Shown here one piece after another: positions 35,808 to 48,800 of a stretch of 64,000 bases of DNA. The position numbers and the translations under genes were made by a program. Source of the stretch: Phallusia mammillata (taxonomy: Eukaryota; Chordata; Ascidiacea; Phlebobranchia; Ascidiidae). The stretch's first letter is position 1; every line of letters begins with the position of its first letter. The stretch lies in NCBI GenBank assembly GCA_003260075.1, contig QLIY01000665.1, positions 1 through 64,000 of the forward strand, read 5' to 3'. Below the pieces are notes generated by a model. The model was given only the letters and a program-made list of their open reading frames with translations, was not told the origin of the DNA and did not search any database.

Positions 35808-36499
35808 AAATGCAATTTGTGTAAAAAATGCTGACGGTTAGGGCTATTAGGGTTGGATTGAAGATTTATGATAATAACTTAGTAACAAAATTAAACTTAA
35901 AACCCTGATCGTTATGTTAAATTAGTCCCCAATCCTATCCCACATTTCTACTGTGAGTTCTTGTGTCAGTCGCAGTTTGACAAGTTTGTTTTAGTTTTGT
36001 GATTGTTTCATTAAATATAAAATAAGTTAGTTTTTGTCCAGTTTGCACCGTTATAGTAAATTTTAAACATTTGCTTTTTGAAGTTTTTTAACATGTATTT
36101 AGGAATAGTGACGTCATTATTTTTACATTGTTGTGATTACAGATCAGTAGCCTACACACTTAACATTTTGCTAAAGTAGAGTAAGACATTATAGCTAATA
36201 TTTGCAACATGTTAACATCTTTTCATAACCACAAGAATTAACTATATCTAATTTTATTGCCCCCCCCCCCAATGCAATTTGTGTAAAAAATGCTGACGGT
36301 TAGGGCTATTAGGGTTGGCTTTTTGAAGTTTTTTAACATGTATTTAGGAATAGTGACGTCATCATTTTTACATTGTTGTGATTACAGATCAGTACACACT
36401 AAACATTTTGCTAAAGTAGAGTAAGACATTATAGCTAATATTTGCAACATGTTTACATCTTTTCATAACCACAAGAATTAACTATATTTAATTTTATTG
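35808..36499. repeat. poly-C joined tandem copy with a roughly 215-bp presence/absence difference
   Basis: Copy 1 (about 35808-36259) and copy 2 (36271-36499) flank 11 C at 36260-36270. Copy 2 jumps from agggctattagggttgg directly to ctttttgaag, lacking about 215 bases (roughly 35857-36073) present in copy 1. Confidence 0.8.
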
Positions 36500-36861
36500 T
36501 TGTAAGTTAGTTACGGCATAATTAGCAAGTATGACACAAAGCGACACAAAATAAAGCATCCAAAAATCGACTTGTTTAATGAGGTTGCAAAAATGCAGGT
36601 AAAAGGTAGCTGTATTCGTTTGGATCCAGTATACATGCCTTTAATACAAACGAAAACAATAATAAGGGACTTGTATGTTTAACGCCCATTAAAAACCGAC
36701 ATTTAGCAGTTTGGCACATTTACATTTGCATAGATATAAGTGCGGTAGTTTGAAGATTAGGTTGTTACAGGTTTTTGTGCTTTAGGGACGCAACAACAGC
36801 AAATATAGTTTGTCGAATACATATATAGACTACATGTGTTTCAGTTTTCGAACAACTCGAC

Positions 36862-39800
36862 TTAAACCTCGCAGAGGAATCTCACAGCAAAATCCGGGCA
36901 GAGTGAACCTTCTGGTTGTTTTGAGTTGTCGCACAGGACACCTTCGCTGGCTGAGTTAAGGCTCAAGTTCAATGGTCTGAAACATAAACACGTGTTGTAA
37001 GTTAGATTGTAGAGAAATCGTAAAATTAATGTTGTGTACTCAAAACTGTCGTTTCCTATTCAATTTTGTGTTATTGTGTTGCAAAAAAGCAGGCTAAACA
37101 GCTTAACTTGCTAAACTTAAACAAAACGGGACACGACAGAACGTAGCTCGGCGATGTACCAAAGGTTATCTAAACAGAAAATTTTCGCTCTGACCAGATT
37201 TTATGCCGCTGGAAAAATGGTATACCCCCCCCCCTTTGAGTTGTCGCACAGGACACCTTCGCTGGCTGAGTTAAGGCTCAAGATCAATGGTCTGAAACAT
37301 AAACACGTGTTGTAAGTTAGGTTGTGGAGAAATCGTAAAATTAATGTTGTGTGCTCAAAACTGTCGTTTCCTATTCAATTTTGTGTTATTGTGCTGCAAA
37401 AAAGCAGTCGTAACAGCTTAACTTGCTAAACTTAAGCAAAACGGGACACGACAGAACTTCCACAGGGAAGGTAGCTCGGCGATGTACTAAAGGTTATCTA
37501 AACAGAATATTTTCACTCTGGCCAGATTTTATGCCGCTGGAAAAATGTTATTAGAGTTTATTAGTCAGGCAAGTTTACAGATTAAAGATGCAACTTGTTG
37601 CTTGGATTAAATGAAACAACAGCGATAACACAACCTATACACTTAAAAAGAAGCACATGTTAGTTTTTGTCTGTTTAAAGGGTTGTCGTTTTACCTACTT
37701 TTCTGGGTTTAATAGTTTGCTAATACAGTCCGAAACCAACTTTCTAAATTCAATTTGCTGTAATTTGATTTTTGGTGTTTTAACAATGTTTTTAAACTTT
37801 AAAGTAATGCTAATTTTGTTTAAAAATCTTACCCAGTGATGGGGGCGCGAAGAAACACCACAGTTCTGTCCACAGCAATAGGGTTCGCGCAAACTACGTC
37901 AGGATGCATGTAGCGAATCCTCTCCAAACTCTCATCATCACCACAACCAGTCGCGTTGTCAGTGTCAATCCATTCAGTCCAGGCCACGTTACACACTGCG
38001 TGGAGGACAACTCAAATGATTGATTGTTTGCTATTAGCCTCTTGCATTAGTAATTGTGACATTTTTTGGAATAAGACTAATAGGCCTACGTTAGACCAAG
38101 CGTGTTCAAAAGATGTCAGACTGCCGCAAAACTTGCTTGTCTAACTAATTTTACTACCTCAAAATACTCTTCTTAAATATTTAGGTTTATAAGGAGGTCA
38201 CATTGATCACTGTACATTTGGTGGAAACATTCAACTTTCGTTCCTTTGTGTCTTATTTTGTCTAATTAACAATCCGTCACTATTATTATCAATGTTTGTT
38301 TGTCACAAAATAGTTATACGCAAAGAAAAAAAAAAAAAAAAAACCCNNNNNNNNNNNNNNNNNNNNNNNNNNNNNNNNNNNNNNNNNNNNNNNNNNNNNN
38401 NNNNNNNNNNNNNNNNNNNNNNNNNNNNNNNNNNNNNNNNNNNNNNNNNNNNNNNNNNNNNNNNNNNNNNNNNNNNNNNNNNNNNNNNNNNNNNNNNNNN
38501 NNNNNNNNNNNNNNNNNNNNNNNNNNNNNNAAAAAAAAAAAAAAAAAAAAACCCACTATACGCAAAGAAAAGTCGTCTGGACTCATATGTTTACAGATTT
38601 TTGGGAAAGGTGAATGGGCAAAAAACACGAAACCTTTGGTGTTTTGCCATCCAATGTTGTCGAATTTTTATTTGTTCAACTTACTGGATCTACTTTCGCC
38701 AGGAAACGTGAATCCATGTGGGAGATCAGCACTCGATGCACATTTACCGGATTTCCAATCCGCAAACACCTTGGTCCACTCGTATTGGTAATATTGGCGC
38801 CATTCTATGTAGCTTTCTCTCCATTCGGTAAGTATTGTCGAGCATGATGATGCTAAAATACATACACACAGGATTGACGGATTTATAGGAACAAATGTAG
38901 TAGTAAAATGCTTTTTCTTTGCAAATATTTAACTTACTGGCTTTAAGACAGGTCTTTCCATCTTCAGCAAGTCCGTATCCAATAAAACAACTGCAAACCG
39001 CTGTGCCATTCACTGATGTACAGTTTTGACTACAGCCGCCGTTGTCGTACTTGCATATGTCTGTTTTAAAAAAGACTTTTATGAAAATGCCGAAATAACA
39101 AAAAAAACATTTTGACTCTTGTTATTTCTTTATGTTTTGAAAAACATCATTACTTTAACCAAATGTTGTTTTCGGTTTAGCAACATATATATTCTGCTGA
39201 TCCTCTTAATAAAACCTACTAGTTGAGTGGCAAGCCCATGCTCCTTCTCGCAGGCCACAATACTGATCACTTCTGCACGGTTCTTCCTCGCAGTCCCATT
39301 CTCCATTGCGGCACTGACATTTGTACTTACAAAGTTCATCAACTTGACATTCTCCGTGCTGCCACCGTAAAAAACACATAAATTTCGTTTGAGGCTAATA
39401 TAAACAAGTTAAAATAGGTAATATACTTGCGCACAAGAGCATTATGGCAGACAATAATTTAACGTTTTGTTTGTATCAGAGTAATTTAAAGGTATTGCTG
39501 CATTTGTAAATGTCAGCTAAACCAGTTTTTATCGAGAGTTTATGAGAAGAAAAACAAGTTTGATTTGATTTACCTTAAAATATAGACCTGTTGTTGGTGA
39601 CAAACATCCACACTGGTTCGATTTAACACATTCTCCTGCGCTGTAGATGTAACCCTCGTCGCAAACACAAGCTGAAAAAGATAAATGATTTGGAGAACCA
39701 ACGGTACATAAAAGTGGATCAAAAACTTTGCACTTACATTCAGTGTCAGGTCCGGTGACAAACTGTGATACTGCCATGCATTCTGAACCGTCTCTGTCAC

Positions 39801-42800
39801 TGCATATTGGCTGGCACAAGGTACTGTACTCTTCATAATGCGAATTAGCAGGGCAAGCAAGCCTGATACCACTCCAAGGGCGAACGCCCACCGGAAACAA
39901 ACCACCGCGGATCACGCATTCCGTCACAAATCCAACAACTGTGCTTTCTAGACTGTCAATAAAATGACCACCTCCACAACGCCCTCCGTTGCACAACGTG
40001 TTTACACACGCCCTCTGGTGGGCAATCAAATCAACATGTTCCCGGCATTCGCTAAAAATGTCGCTGGTGAGCACGCCGCATCCATGTGAGCCGTGGAAGA
40101 AATCGTAAGCCCTCTCGTTCTTACATACAAATTCCCTGGTTCCACCGCGACATCTTAGAAAAAGTGTTTACGTTATTTCTGTTTATTTGCTGACTTTTTA
40201 GGTTAAGATAACAATTTATTTAGTTAGCAATTACCACCTTAACAGCATTTACAATTTGCCGAAAACTTACTCCTCCTCATATCCGTATCTCCAGGCATCG
40301 CCAAACTGAACGACATCGACTGCTGGTGTACTGTGTTCGTCAATAATGAAATCATTGTCGGGATTGCTGTCGAAAGTTCCGCACAAACCACCAGTTCGTC
40401 CTCGCAGCTGTCCGTTCACGGTAATCAAGATTCTTAAAAAAAAACATTATAATAAACCTGGTTTATCAACCACAAACAAATCCTCTTCGGATCATTTTTT
40501 AGTTTAGAAAACAAACAAGGCAAATGTGTACCGCTGAATCACTATATCAGGGTTTCTTATTAAGACTTAAAGCCCTATTGTAGCGCTGTTGCATGCCCAA
40601 CGCACATTTAAATATTGTTTAAAGTGTTGATGTTTATAATATATGAACATATGAGTCGTAATTAGGACCTTGCTACCAAAACTAACTTAACAATAAGTTT
40701 TGGACAAACTAAAAAATCGCCTACCCTCCATGTACGCTCATACGCAGTGTGAGGCCGAACTCAAAATAGAGTGTGAGGAAATTGCTTTGTGAGATCACCT
40801 TCACTCCTTTGTAGTAACTTCCCGGATAAACAATCAGTCCATTGAACTGTGTAGAATAAAGTAGTAATAATAATAAGCAAAGGCTTTATTGGGTAAGCAG
40901 TGTAATTTTGAAATCACTTTTTACAAAATTTATGCACATTTATTTTAATACATAATTTACATTTTCTGTGCAGGCTTCTTTGAGTACTGCTTTAATGTAT
41001 GTCAACTTATAACTGGTTAAAACTCTAAACCTACATAAAGCATTTTTTGTGCGAAAATGTACTCACATCTTTTTTAATAAACTTTCAACGAAACGAAGGT
41101 AGGTTAACTACGAAATTTACCTTGGCGTATTGCCACTGTGAATGAAGTTCGACCTCCAACGGGTATTCTCCTAGAGCCGAAAGTTTAGCCCAGTAACCGC
41201 TTCTGCCACATGGCAACTCCACGTTGCGGTTCACCAAAACGCCAAAGGATGGCCAGCTGTCACCTTCACCTCCCCTTGCGCTGCATAGAAACCAAGCAGT
41301 CAAATAAAAGTAGATTTAATGGATCGTCGTTTCATGGGATTTCAACTGATTTTTTGGTCTTTATGTCTTTATTTTTAAAAAGTTTTGATTAAAAAATAAT
41401 TTGGATATTCGACCAAAACTGCTACCAAGTATAACCAGCAGAAAATAAATTATTTAAAATATTACGATGAATGAACCTTACCCGAGAGCAAGGTAAGTGC
41501 ACGTTCCGTCAAAGTTGTACTGGCGGCGGTCGAAGGTGGAAACGTAAGAGGAACCCCATACTAAGCACTCTGCACTCTAAAAAATATATTCACCCATGAA
41601 TAACTGTGCTTTACCGACTTCAAACATAAATGTGACGTTTTTATGTTTAGCAGCCTTTTTGAATTATCGTATACCTATACCATTGTAAGTAGGCTACATG
41701 GCTTTACTTTAAAGGTGTTTTTAAGTTTTGTTTTCTAGCTTTTTTGCACTGTTCTTTATTTTGGTAGTAACTTAAATTGCAGTGTAATCTCAATACACGG
41801 GTTACTTCAATAGCACTTCAAATAAACGACTACTCCGGAACATTTAAACGTACCGGTACAAGGCATTGGTAGCTTTCACCGACAGCCAAGCATTCTTCTT
41901 CTTCACCGCAACTGTATTCACCACATTCCCACCTGTTGGGACCGGTACATGCACAACGGAACGTACATGAGTTATCTGACTCCACAAATCCTGCAAAATT
42001 TTATTGTTTTATAACGTCACTAAAATTATAGATGACTTTCCGTCCAACATTTGGTTGGATTTTGCTTATTTTACCATTTAGAAAGTCACACCTTTTTGCC
42101 TCTTGCGTTTTGTTACTACTCGTATTAGTGTAATTGTATCGAAATTCGATAAGAACCAGTAAAAGTTTTGTATTCGTAATACCTTGTGGAACGAAGGGAC
42201 GGTCATCAGGGTAACAACCACATGATTCCTGACGCACACAAGCTCCATTTTCCCACAAATGCCCAAGGTTGCAAACACATCCATCCACCACTGGTTCATC
42301 ACACCTGAATTCGAGTTTCAGTTTAACTTGGTCTTTTCTACTGCTGCTTCACATTTACCAACAATTTGCTTAAATTTATTTCACTTACACGGTCGAGGCA
42401 AAAGGATTGGCGCAGGTGTTCGGGCAGCCGGACGTGCAGATTTCAAAATGAGAGTTCTCTGGACATACTGGTACCGGTATTTCGGCATCGGTCCTCGCAT
42501 CGCACAGAGGAACTTCCGCCTCACGGCATTGGTCCAACACCCGCATAAATATCTAGAAAAGGACACTTTTATATTGTACCTCGTAAAAAATAGGCGACTC
42601 AACAATAAATAAAGAAAAAAAGATAAAAAATCTTAAAAGTCTTTGGTTGTTTTGACGTTTGTGAAATGTGACAATGGGCGTCTTACAAAATTACGAGCAA
42701 AATCGCAAAAAAGAGGTAATTAAAACAACTAGTAAAAAACAGCAACTTACAGACTCGATGATTGAGTCGTCACCACCATTTGCACAAACATCGTATATGC

Positions 42801-45800
42801 AATCAGCATACACTGTAGCTAGATCGACCGCACCATCACAATCAGCAAACACTGTAGACACTGTTGTGTCGAAAACAGAACAGACCGTTGCGCTGCGGAA
42901 AAGCATGTTTAACGATCAGCAAGTAGAATCCTTGTTTCTACAGTTTAAACATTTTAAGTAGCTACTACTTGTGACTCTGATGTAGCGACTTTAACTCTAT
43001 TTATTGGGATTGTTTTTGTATTTCATCAAAGACGGAACATCAAGTTCAAGTTCAACAGAACTAAAATCCCACAACTTACTAGGTTGCGGCATCTTCAGGC
43101 GGGCAAACAAAGGGATCTGGTGGTACTGGAGTATCACAATCTCCAACTTGGTAACTCTGACCAAACATATTCACGTCCGTTACCAAAGTTCCGTTGGAGG
43201 CTTTGAAGTCATCATCCAACACACCGTTGTAATCTCCACACAACCCACTGGCCTGTTAACAAAAACCAACAAGTAAATAAATAAACATTTTTTCTGTCCA
43301 TGTTTCTAAACGTTTTCTTTTCAAATGTTGACTGAGAGCTGCAGTATGTTAAGGTATAAATTATAGAACGTAATTTGTAGAATTATAAAAATATCAAAAC
43401 CAAGCTACGTACGCGTCCAGAGAAAGCTCCAGGAACACGGACTCGAACGTCGCCACCATTAAACTTTACTCTCCAACTTCCCACCCTCAAAACAAGGTAT
43501 CCACCATTTGTGGTGATCCTCATGTTTCCAACTGTTCTATCTCTCGTGACAAATGTCGTGTTAAAGAGCCCGGATACCTTAAAAACGCAATAATTAGGAA
43601 CAGGGTTAAAATGTTGTCTGTTCATATATTGTTATAAAGTTATATTATATTGCAGAATTAAGCTTGGCAATGTTTGAATACCGATATTTTGTATCGCTTT
43701 GACCATAAAAGAGGTCAGAAATGTCATGATTTTTTATCTGTGGTGTATGTTTTAGTTTTACCGTGGCAACGACGCCGCTGTCGGTACGTGACATCACCAC
43801 AGTGACATCATATCCGTTGAGGACGAAGGAAACTTCAACATATTGGAGCCAAGAAACATGAGTGACACCGTTTCGAAACTCGTTTTGTGTCAATACACTC
43901 AGTTGATGTCCGGTGTCTGGATGAACTCCACTGAACAATAAATACTTGCAAGCTCCTTGGAAGTCGTAAAGTTTTCCGTCAAAGGTTCGGTAATGAGGAT
44001 CGCCATGTGCTTGGCACTCCGCGGAATCTAAAATTAAATGTTGCATGCTATTACAAAGTTGGTGAAATTTGATGCCAGTTGACTGCAAACGCTTAAAAGG
44101 AGCAACGTGAATATCAATAGAAAATGAGTTTTCTACCTCGTGCCCCTGGAACAAAATGATTTTAAACCGGTGAACTTAAAGCTGCAGACATCGGTTACCG
44201 AATCCCGACGATCACTACGTTAATTTTGACTCTATTTGCATAACATACGATAGTCACATGGGTCATCACATATATCTCAAATAGAATAGTTGCTTCATTG
44301 CGTTACTTCTTATTTTCAGAGATTTTAAAGTAGTTGTTTGTACATACTCTAGATTTGTAGTGTGTATGTACTAAAAACATTAAGAGTTAACAACCTGTTG
44401 GCACGCATCCGAGCTGGTTAGTAGCAGGGTCGACATCACACACTTCACCCGTGCCGCACGTTGATGCCGTACACGTCAGTACTCCACTGGCACACGAGCA
44501 ATACTCCTCGCATCCAGGAGTGTAGAATGAAGCTCCGCTCTGTTGGGTGCATAAATAATACCGATGGGGTTAAATTGGATGTGTTGGTTGAGACACAGTT
44601 GTAAATCGGGCTTTATCGGTCGGGTTTGGACGTTTTTTTAACAAACGGGCTTAATTCGGCATTCACATTCTTTGACAAATAAAATTACTCAGCTTACTTA
44701 CTAGTAGCTGGACAACCTAAAGCCCAACATCCCTAAAATGTCGTGTTTAAGCCATTGACTATGATTGTCCATTGTGTATGTTTTCTTTAATAAATTGGGC
44801 CTCAAACTGTCGGGCCTAAACGGTCCTTTCTAAAACGTTTCGGGTTTGGATTTAAACTTCGGGCCCGCTTAGAACGTTGAATTGAGACAATGGCAATTAC
44901 CACATATCATTTAACTTAACAAATTTAGGGATTCAACTGTAACTGAAAACATTTCAACATACTCCTATTTCCTACCTCATAATATCTTCCTTCCGTGCCG
45001 CACCCGCACTCAGTAAGTGGGACGCATTTTTCACCGGATAAAACGAATCCCTCGTTACACACACAACCTGAAGCACGGAATTATTATTATAAACACTAAC
45101 AACTTTTTCCAAAATCTAAAGGTGACGGGCTACTTAAGATGAACATAAATTCATAACTGAAGCGTCTATGCAAACCAGCGATCACGGCACACCTAGTTAA
45201 TAGTTAGACCCAAAAATTATTTAAAGCAAAACTTGTTTACATAACATCCAAATTAATACCTGATCTGGGTGGTAAAGTACAACGGGCGGCTTGGTTTGGA
45301 TTGAGGCAAGTGTCTGTACAACCTGGTCCTTCGTGTTCATAGTGTGAGTTTGCTGGGCAGTCGACGGCTAAGAAACGAATGTTTTCATTTTCATTTTCAC
45401 ATTTTTATTACAGCATGATCTTTTGCATTAACATTTTTCACGCTTTAGTAGTAAGCTTAGTTAATAATTTTAATTAAACCCTTGAAAACTAAATAGCCCT
45501 TTTTTGTTTTGTACACTGGACTTACGGATGTCAAGAACATCTCTCCAATCGCAGACTGTGTAACCTGCTCCTTGACATCTCTCAGCATATTGGGAAACAG
45601 CTTCTTCAATTGCTGTTAGCTCGCCCAAAGTGATACACATGTCGAAAACGCAGTTCTAAAGGAGAGAAAGACCATTTTCGTTTATCACTTTGGGACGGGA
45701 AATACAAAATCCTAAATTTGAACAAGCTGGTTGAACGCTTATTATGTTCTCATAAAATGCCTTGTTTTTTCTTGTTATACTACAATGGATTGCATTACTG

Positions 45801-48800
45801 TGATTAAAATCCGTTTCAATAGGAATTATGTGACATTTTCATGAACTGCCCACTGACCTGTACGAGATCGGGAACTGAGAGTTCTCTTCTGCATTCCTCA
45901 AAACACTCGTTTTCAGTAATGCCACAAAGTGCTCTGTATTCATCAATGGCCGCACATTCACCTATGCCATCGTCATCGTTGCCATCTTTACAACTAACAG
46001 CAAGGAAGAACATGTTAAAGTGGAAAATAGGTTGGTTATGTGAACAAATAACATCACTGTATCGGTAAGTGTTTAAACCTACGTCCAATTAAGGCCTTTC
46101 AAATATACCTTTCAAATCGTGTATTAATGGTTTAAAACCCTTTAAAGTTTCGCATTTCAACGAAACATTGGATTTGCCAACACTGTTTTAAAACGTTGTT
46201 GGACTTAACCTAATGCCAAACAGGCCTAAAACGTCATGTTTAAGCCTTGTTTCTTATTGTCCATTTTTGTATGTCTTCTTTATTATATTCTGCATAGCCG
46301 TTCTCTTATTTGGAGGCTTTCATGTACAGATCTGTCAATCAAACTTTTTAGTCTAAATACGGGCTTCTCAAAAACGATTAGGGTGGGGTTTGGCCTCAAA
46401 TTTTGGGCCCGCCTACAGCAGTGGAGCGACATTGTAAAAAATATTGTGAAAAATGAAGGTAATCATGTAATGTCAAAATTTAGTTTCTAAAATCAGTCAC
46501 ACTTCACAATACATAACGTTACAAAGTTTATTGCAATAGAATACAATATTTAAGAATATTTAATATGTGTGTAATAGCTTACCCAATCGCATTGCCTCCG
46601 ACCTTAAAGCTGTTGCCAACATCAACCGCCGACGCTATTATACTGGAGTTTGTGGCAAGGACCAGATCGTCACTGGTGTCGCCGTTCATGTTTCCACAGA
46701 GACCTGAACACAGATCATAAGAATCATAGTTTATAAAAAAAAAAAAATCATAAGAATCATAGCAGAGAGTATTGCTGTAAAAAATTTAGTTTTGTTTTTT
46801 ACAGTTTTTAGAACATATTTTGAAGGTTGTAAATCATGCGGATCTGAGTAGTTTATGTGACAAAGCACCTCTCAATGCGTTATTGAATGAAGGAAGGAAG
46901 TAACGTGGTAATAAAAATTTACCAAAACTTTGTAACATTTAACATACGCACCAGTTAGCCGACCAGCATATGAACCAGAGAGTGTGACGAAGAAGTTGTA
47001 CCTTCCGTTGTAAAGTATCGCCAACCCGAAGGAGGTAGTCAGCTGTATATTTCCACCCACCCTTTCAAGAGTTAAACCTTGACTGGGCAGACTAAATGGT
47101 GCGTTGATCTCGATCCCGTTAAACTATACAAGCCGGGAACATATGGTTAGATATTGAGTTTATGACATTCTAGAACAGTGGTTCTCAAACTGTTTCATTA
47201 TTTTTTTCAAAACGGCCCCTTCGCCATTATATCGAGGGCTCGCGGTCCCTAAGTCTGAATGTTTATTTTAGAAAAGCGAAAGTTGATTGCAGGATTTTAG
47301 CTAGGTATGCAAAATTGCGCATAACAATGATCCAAATACAGCATGTGACATCACAGACAAAAAAAACATTACGATTGTGCGCGAACAGTTTCATTTTTGT
47401 TAGTTGCGATGCAATAAAGGCTATTGTTTAACAATGGAGACATTCGATTCTCAATTCTATTTTGATTTAAACTATTCAGTGGCACAAACTTACGCTAAAA
47501 CATATTATAGAATTATAGAAGAATTACTTTAACCTTTTCGCGGTCCCCCCAAAATTGCCTCACGGACCCCTAAAGCCTAAAGGACCGCGGACCACAGTTC
47601 TAGAATGTAGAACTTTGCGTCTTGCACATTTTAGGTATAGGAAGACTTACGCATCAATTGATTGGTGAGTATCACTGCGCAAAAGTTTCTTACCGTCAAT
47701 CGCCTTCCCTGCAGAAACTGGATTGTGTCGTTACCAATTTTGAAAAATGCTCGTTTAAACCAGGAAACTCTGGTGTCTCCTCCCAGATGTTGGTTTTCAA
47801 TCTGCAAACATTTGGCAGAAATGTTTTGAGATTGTTGAGGATTTAGCAAAGAATATATAATAGATAGTGTTACTGTATAAACATGAATATATAAAAAACA
47901 TTTGGAAGCACTATAAGCCCTTCCAACTTTATGAAAAGAATAATAGGAAGATTTTGCTTTACCAAAATGGAGAAAGGTTGCAAACTGCCGTAGCCGACAT
48001 CAAATGTTGTTTCAACCAGTGTGTAGATACACGTTCCCATAAAGTCGTAAGGCAGCCCGTCAAAAGTTACAAAATGGGGGTCGCCTGTAGCCTGGCATGT
48101 TTGAGATCCTAGTAATAACATCATATGTGTTTTTTTTTTTTAAAAGAAAAAAATATCTAATAATGTCATGATTCGCGTTGGTAATCAACACAGTTTTTTG
48201 TATTGTAACTCCACACGGCATGTACAATTTTTCACCAAAGCAATAAGGCGGAGGTTAGGTCATTTTGTTAAAATTGGACATATTACCCGGACTGTACGAT
48301 AATAATCTGTCAAAAACTGTTTTTAATCACAACAAACCAGTGATGTTAGATGTAGGTCGGGAAAAAATCATCCATTATAGGTTGGTAGTTAGCCTATTTC
48401 CAAATCTCAGGGTCGACTTACCAACATTTCGACATCCGAGAACAGACACTGACCAGACTCCAGTTTCTAAGCATTCACTGTTTTCCTCCGTGTCGAGGAT
48501 GAATTCTGGGGCGCATTGCACAGTACAGACTGACCCAACGTTGTTGGAGGACGTGCAAGTGACTGTGCTACCTTCACCTGACGGCAACCTGGGGCACTGC
48601 GAAACAAGGTTCTCACGTTTTGTATTCAGTTGAACTAAGTTAAAATACATGCTTTGGTGGTATGGTCGCATTACCGTCCCCGACTACTTAATTTTTCCAC
48701 AGTTGATTTGTGTCTGTGTTTTATCTTAAACCAAATATTTTGAAACAAAGTATAAGTTAAAAATTTAGGTTAAATGCTTTCAACAATTTCTAACTACTAA

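Larger units (their letters stand above)
33589..36861. other. convergent non-coding spacer with haplotype joins
   Basis: No coding exon is supported. It contains four C-run joins (33713, 34597, 35464, 36260) and a truncated hAT MITE at 34346. Genes on both sides end here (plus strand at 33588, minus strand at 36862). Confidence 0.55.

Noticed and set aside
37235-37288. A second copy of the giant gene's terminal CysD exon
   Set aside because: It follows a C-run join and lacks the rest of the exon and stop; treated as the other haplotype, not a duplicated exon.
38292-38791. Frames spanning the N gap
   Set aside because: Mostly unknown residues across an assembly gap, in an intron of the giant gene.
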